From an uncultured bacterium (GTDB taxonomy: Bacteria; Cyanobacteriota; Vampirovibrionia; Gastranaerophilales; Gastranaerophilaceae): DNA of 40,716 nt. This document shows, one piece after another, positions 40,665 through 40,716 of this stretch. Position numbers and translations under genes: made by a program. The notes below the pieces were generated by a model. It made no database searches, was not told the origin of the DNA, and saw only the letters and a program-made list of their open reading frames with translations. How positions within the stretch are numbered: the stretch's first letter is position 1; every line of letters begins with the position of its first letter. The stretch is from contig CAPQCU010000016.1 in NCBI GenBank assembly GCA_948684385.1, forward strand, positions 1-40,716, in the 5' to 3' direction.

Positions 40665-40716
40665 AAAACCTAAACATCCCGAACACGAAAACCTTGAAAG
40701 ATGGCTGGTTTCTTAT
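40657..40716 (+). CDS. motB: Flagellar motor protein MotB, N-terminal start only
   Basis: Only the first 20 codons are in the window (MARKPKHPEHENLERWLVSY), cut by the right edge. The ExNxERWLVSY pattern just before the transmembrane Asp helix is typical of MotB. It starts inside motA by 8 bases, the normal motA-motB coupling. Confidence 0.9.
   Translation, partial: MARKPKHPEHENLERWLVSY

Noticed and set aside
1..40716. CRISPR array, IS element or prophage
   Set aside because: No regularly spaced direct repeats, transposase or phage structural genes were seen; the two XRE genes alone do not justify a prophage call.

Overview
The window is low-GC, densely packed bacterial DNA with no rRNA or separate tRNA genes. 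The gene set fits a Gram-negative-type, flagellated, probably anaerobic and host-associated bacterium: TonB-like and LysM envelope proteins, MotA/MotB, a flavoprotein-rubredoxin, RimI, UppP and QueD. The overall style suggests the non-photosynthetic cyanobacterial sister lineage (Vampirovibrionia/Melainabacteria, order Gastranaerophilales). Features pointing that way are proteins with unusual N-termini, TPR proteins fused to other domains, and membrane-anchored AAA ATPases. The taxonomy is inference from style, not a database result.

Layout. 1-2255: the end of a degenerate GGDEF protein, then a leftward TonB-domain/TPR protein, PncC and an unknown secreted protein. 2310-8843: a rightward run of DUF374 acyltransferase, nitrilase-family amidase, PBP4-type carboxypeptidase, XerC/D recombinase, LysM membrane protein, RadA and a metal-dependent hydrolase; a dif-like site lies 33 bp after the recombinase gene. 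8844-9096: a small hydrophobic peptide gene with a sequestered Shine-Dalgarno, resembling a type I toxin. 9097-12611: a 970-residue EF-hand/LysM protein and a divergent 136-residue protein, each behind a near-perfect sigma-28 (FliA) promoter. 12700-15212: rpmI-rplT, a flavin-rubredoxin protein, a family 4 uracil-DNA glycosylase and tmRNA, with a 100-bp palindromic element between the tmRNA promoter and tmRNA itself. 15216-22303: a frameshifted TPR/DUF2971 gene, aspS, a third sigma-28-promoted protein and two tandem membrane-anchored AAA ATPases. 22332-28546: a TPR glycosyltransferase, a secreted nuclease, two XRE regulators, a HEPN-MNT toxin-antitoxin pair and mutS. 28586-32083: six overlapping genes (two envelope proteins, GerMN protein, HicB-like protein, RimI, BioY). 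32169-40716: pgk, a uridine kinase-like protein, queD, uppP, deoC, a radical SAM/SPASM protein, a 706-residue membrane protein, motA and the start of motB.

How parts work together. The three sigma-28 promoters place three proteins without Sec signals under late flagellar control. They are candidates for export through the flagellar type III apparatus or for functions tied to motility. This is the strongest candidate for an undescribed system. Two other leads are the type I toxin-like locus and the tandem AAA ATPases, which share short N-terminal motifs with the 706-residue protein. Several gene ends carry a G-rich motif (GGGGTAAAT-like); two copies extend into a longer shared repeat, and a similar G-tract lies inside radA.
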